This document shows, piece by piece, positions 61,490 through 64,000 of a stretch of 64,000 bases of DNA. Position numbers and translations under genes: made by a program. A model generated the notes under the pieces. That model searched no databases, had not been told where the DNA came from, and saw nothing but the letters and a program-made list of their open reading frames with translations. The number at the start of each line of letters is the position of its first letter. Position 1 is the first letter of the stretch. Location: positions 1,426,001 through 1,490,000 of the forward strand of contig CAVXIR010000007.1 of assembly GCA_963761975.1 (NCBI GenBank). The letters run 5' to 3'. The stretch comes from JAMQPK01 sp963761975 (GTDB taxonomy: Bacteria > Acidobacteriota > Vicinamibacteria > Vicinamibacterales > JAMQPK01).

Positions 61490-61566
61490 TGGTGCGCCCG
61501 GCAGGTCTCGAACCTGCGACCCCCGGTTTAGGAAACCGGTGCTCTATCCTGCTGAGCTACGGGCGC
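61490..61566 (-). tRNA. tRNA-Arg (anticodon CCT)
   Basis: Read on the minus strand: acceptor GCGCCCG pairs with CGGGCGC. D-arm GCTCAGCAGGATAGAGC. Anticodon arm CCGGT-TTCCTAA-ACCGG with CCT, reading AGG. Variable loop about GGGTC. T-arm GCAGG-TTCGAGA-CCTGC, then discriminator A and encoded CCA. 77 nt, all arms pair. Confidence 0.95.
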
Positions 61567-61746
61567 GTGCAGGAAGTAAATTCTAGTTTATCTGAAGGTT
61601 GGGGCACTGTCTGGCTCGTCGTTGCAAACTACCTGAGGCTTATGCGAGTTCTCGTTTGCAAGTTTTGCAACGGACATGCGCGACGGCAATGGACACATCG
61701 CAGGCATGGTGGGCGCTCTGGGAGCTGGTGGTCTTCATCCGCTGTA

Positions 61747-62670
61747 TTACGGCTTCGCCATAGAAGTCCGCCCCGCTGTTGTGCCCATGCGATAACCGGG
61801 TCTGGTGCGCACGTCCAGGTTTGGACGTCCCACTTCGATGACGACGTCGCGCCACTCATCTTTTGCGGAGCGATTCCTTGGAACATAGCCGAGTAGGGTA
61901 CTGGCTCGCGAGTTCCCGCGCAACTTGCGCGTACGCACGACGTAGATCAGACGCGTTCCTCGCAGTGAAAAACTGCCCACCTGTTTGCGACGTCAATTGA
62001 CGTAGCACGCCTTCCCCGCTCTCTGGCGCGCGAAGGCCGATTGCGTAAATCGTTGCTTGAGAGCGCCCAGCAACATCGAGGAGCGCGTCAAGCGCGACAA
62101 GACTTGACGTGTCCTCACCGTCGGACAGCACAATGATCGCGCGACGTGGTGGGTCGACTAGCATTGCCGTCGTGAATCCTGGAAGCTGACGCAAGGTGAT
62201 GTACAGGGCGTTGTAGAGCGATGTTGATCCGCCGCCACGCAGGCGCTTGACAGCCGCTGCCAACAAGTTGCGATCGCGTGTCGAGGGCTGCAACACCTTA
62301 GGGCGCAGATCGAAATCAATCAACTCAACTGCATCCTGTGGCCGCAGCTGATAGACAAACTCCTCGAGAGTCTGCTTAACGTACGACATTTCCTCGTCCA
62401 TGCTCGAGCTACTATCCACGAGCAGCAACAGCGATAGCGGAGCGGTGCCTGGCATGAACAGCATCAACGGCTGGCGTTGTCCATCCTCCCGCACCTGAAA
62501 GTCTGCGGCCGAGAGATCGGACACAAACCGACTCGCAGAATCCGTAACAGTAACATTTAGAACGACGAGATCAGACCCAAGGCGAGCCGGTGATTGCTGC
62601 GGTGTACCCATACCGAGCCGAAGATCGCAGCGCCGATGAGAATTAGCGCAGCTCGAATGAGAATCAGCAT
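61747..62670 (-). CDS. Acidobacterial-type VWA-domain protein with two frameshifts
   Basis: The main frame (61856-62611) carries DLVVLNVTVTDSASRFVSDLSAADFQVREDG, then a von Willebrand A domain with a MIDAS-type LLVDSSSSMDEEM, FDLRPKVLQPSTRD, RRAIIVLSDGEDTSS. It ends unnaturally QYPTRLCSKES. With one C fewer at 61896-61898 it continues as LGYVPRNRSAKDEWRDVVIEV and LDVRTRPGYR, the usual end of the VWFA-related family (TIGR03436). Upstream, the ATG at 62670 gives a signal-like MLILIRAALILIGAAIFGS in another frame, so a second indel lies near 62612. Corrected length about 307 residues, probably secreted. Members are numerous in Acidobacteria; their function is unknown. Confidence 0.78.
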
Positions 62671-62701
62671 TTGATTAACCAGACTTCAGTCCATTATGCA
62701 C

Positions 62702-62734
62702 TAGGAATCGGTGCTCTCCGCGGAGCTACGCGCG
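62702..62734 (-). pseudogene. Degenerate 5' half of a tRNA-Arg(CCT)
   Basis: The minus strand reads GCGCGCGTAGCTCCGCGG then AGAGCACCGATTCCTA. This aligns with the 5' half of the intact tRNA (GCGCCCGTAGCTCAGCAGG, AGAGCACCGGTTTCCTA) with about four gaps and two or three substitutions, and ends at the anticodon. There is no 3' half. It lies 1.1 kb upstream of the intact copy, across the VWA gene. Confidence 0.5.
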
Positions 62735-62789
62735 CAACGTGAAGAATCGCACGCTGAAGCCAAGCAGAAAGTATAGTAAGGTCACGAAC

Positions 62790-63242
62790 ATGGCTACGAT
62801 TCGGAATATCGCAAGCATCTCCGCTTTGTCAGCGGCACTGTGCGGAAATCCTTCGTTCGCGCAGCAGGCGCCATCACAAATGGCTCTGGATGAAACCGTG
62901 AGGGTGTATTGCGCGGCTTGGGGTGAGCCTGACCTGGAACGCAGACGCCAGATGATTGAACGCGTATGGGCACCCGAGGGCACGTACACTGATCCCAATG
63001 GACATTCTGAGGGCCGCGAGGCGCTTAGCCAGCGTATGACGAGACACCTTCAAAAAAATATCAATGGGCAAATCGTGCCCTCGAGTCGGGTTGACTTCCA
63101 TCACGGCATGTTGCGGTTCACCTGGAAAATGGTCAGTGTTGATGGAAAGACTCTATTGGAAGGGATCGATTTTGGAGAAATCGCGACTGACGGCAAGTTG
63201 AAGAAAATCGTAGGCTTCTTCGGCCCCACGAAACCCCTTTAG
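62790..63242 (+). CDS. Secreted SnoaL/NTF2-like protein
   Basis: 150 residues from the ATG at 62790, preceded by AAGG; the frame also opens at 62739. Signal MATIRNIASISALSAALC, cleavage probably after SFA. Then an NTF2-like cone: ETVRVYCAAWGEPDLERRRQMIERVWAPEGTYTDPNG, EGREALSQRMTRHLQKNI, HHGMLRFTWKMVSVDGKTLLEGIDFGEIATDGKLKKIVGFFG. No catalytic assignment is possible. Lower GC than its neighbours. Confidence 0.75.
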   Translation: MATIRNIASISALSAALCGNPSFAQQAPSQMALDETVRVYCAAWGEPDLERRRQMIERVWAPEGTYTDPNGHSEGREALSQRMTRHLQKNINGQIVPSSRVDFHHGMLRFTWKMVSVDGKTLLEGIDFGEIATDGKLKKIVGFFGPTKPL

Positions 63243-63307
63243 ACTGGCTCTTTTGGGTAATCAACGAGGGAACTGTCATAATTGAGATGCGTTGGGACGG
63301 AAGTATG

Positions 63308-63772
63308 TTATAGGGTCGGAGTGACGGACAGCTCCTGGGCTTTTCCGCTGCGCACGATAGTGATCTTGACCGTCCGTCCCGGTGGTGTTTCTCCAACAAG
63401 CCGGGAGCAGTGAGCGACGTTACGCACGCGATAGCCGTCGAAAATTGTGACGACATCGCCCTTCATGAGACCGGCCCGTGACGCGGGGCTCCACGAACCA
63501 ACTTGGTCGATGACCACACCGCTCTGGCTCGTGAACCAATCGTCGCTCCCCGGCAGCGCCTCTGACGAGGTCAGGTCGCGAGCCGACACGCCAATCTGCG
63601 AACCTGGTCCTTGCAGCGCCAGAAACGCCGGCTCCTGACGTACAACAACACCCTCCGGCGGTCGAGCAACGGGAGCTCGATTCGACGACTGAGCGTGCAC
63701 GGGAATGGCGGCCAGGACCGCAAAAGCGGTCGCAAGAACCCACAGCATTCTGAGCGCGGTGGAACTTCTCAT
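63308..63772 (-). CDS. Small periplasmic PDZ-domain protein
   Basis: 154 residues. Signal ALRMLWVLATAFAVLAAIPVHAQ. A linker precedes the PDZ core: GVVIDQVGSWSPASRAGLMKGDVVTIFDGYRV, then LVGETPPGRTVKITIVRSGK and LSVTPTL. No protease domain is attached, so this is a stand-alone PDZ protein, possibly an adaptor for an HtrA-like system elsewhere. From 63773 to the window end I see no gene. Confidence 0.75.
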   Translation of the reverse strand: MRSSTALRMLWVLATAFAVLAAIPVHAQSSNRAPVARPPEGVVVRQEPAFLALQGPGSQIGVSARDLTSSEALPGSDDWFTSQSGVVIDQVGSWSPASRAGLMKGDVVTIFDGYRVRNVAHCSRLVGETPPGRTVKITIVRSGKAQELSVTPTL

Positions 63773-64000
63773 AGGGACAGACCTGCCGATCCTTATCTGC
63801 CGTTGATGGTAGCACCTGTCGCTGTCCCATTAAACCCTGAGGAATGTAAGCCGACTTACGTCCCGAAAAATAAGCCGCGCGCCAGTTTTTGCGATGACGT
63901 CGTGAAACGAGAGTCACCTATTGCTGGTATACAGCCGCACCGATACTACGAGGAATGGTCTGGATATTCGAGCGAGATGGGGAGAAGTTCGAGTTGAAGT

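Overview
The window is about 64 kb of high-GC chromosome from a Gram-negative bacterium. It carries a complete Tol-Pal operon, most of the lipopolysaccharide export (Lpt) machinery, and one VWA protein of a type (TIGR03436 family) that is expanded in Acidobacteriota. Gene content and order, with abundant intergenic micro-repeats, fit Acidobacteriota, probably class Vicinamibacteria. That placement is inference from the sequence alone.

Layout. 0-6 kb: a fused LptF-LptG permease cut by the window edge, a GH57 glycosidase and a membrane-anchored spermidine-synthase-like protein. 6.5-12.3 kb: parB-parA, a DUF151 bifunctional nuclease, miaB and recN on the minus strand. 12.5-18.1 kb: tolQ-tolR-tonB/tolA-tolB-pal-cpoB-ssb on the plus strand. 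18.2-29.8 kb: one long minus-strand run, read as recJ, lptC/lptA, lptB, rpoN, hpf, hprK, rapZ, EIIA-Man, HPr, EI and a cupin. This is a regulatory PTS without any sugar permease, joined to envelope and sigma-54 genes. 30-34.7 kb: accA and dnaE. 34.7-41.4 kb: a PQQ-type propeller, a 1,300-residue NtrY-like kinase, and pssA and psd for phosphatidylethanolamine. 41.4-45.8 kb: a DUF465 protein, rimI, tsaB and, divergently, mutS. 45.8-49.7 kb: a family 5 solute-binding protein, a deoxyhypusine-synthase-like enzyme and an agmatinase-family enzyme (polyamines). 49.7-56.5 kb: a YfgM-like protein, a NarX/NarL-type two-component pair, a PilT-like ATPase and small or unknown secreted proteins. 56.5-64 kb: a poorly coding accessory stretch around a tRNA-Arg(CCT), with a beta-helix/FN3/PA14 surface protein and VWA, NTF2-like and PDZ secreted proteins.

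Two features stand out. First, many gene junctions carry a short repeat structure, and the families differ from junction to junction: a 79-nt GGGGCCCC-rich element at three loci, always in the same orientation as the downstream gene; 9-nt tandem arrays; GACTC-rich arrays; and inverted-repeat pairs, one of them enclosing a GxxExxY gene remnant. Some repeats run into coding sequence and appear to have altered starts or stops.

Second, about ten single- or two-base frameshifts interrupt otherwise well conserved genes, including mutS, the DUF151 nuclease, lptA, GH57 and the large kinase. Several lie in G or C runs, so uncorrected consensus error is more likely than true gene loss. These genes are annotated here across the frameshift.
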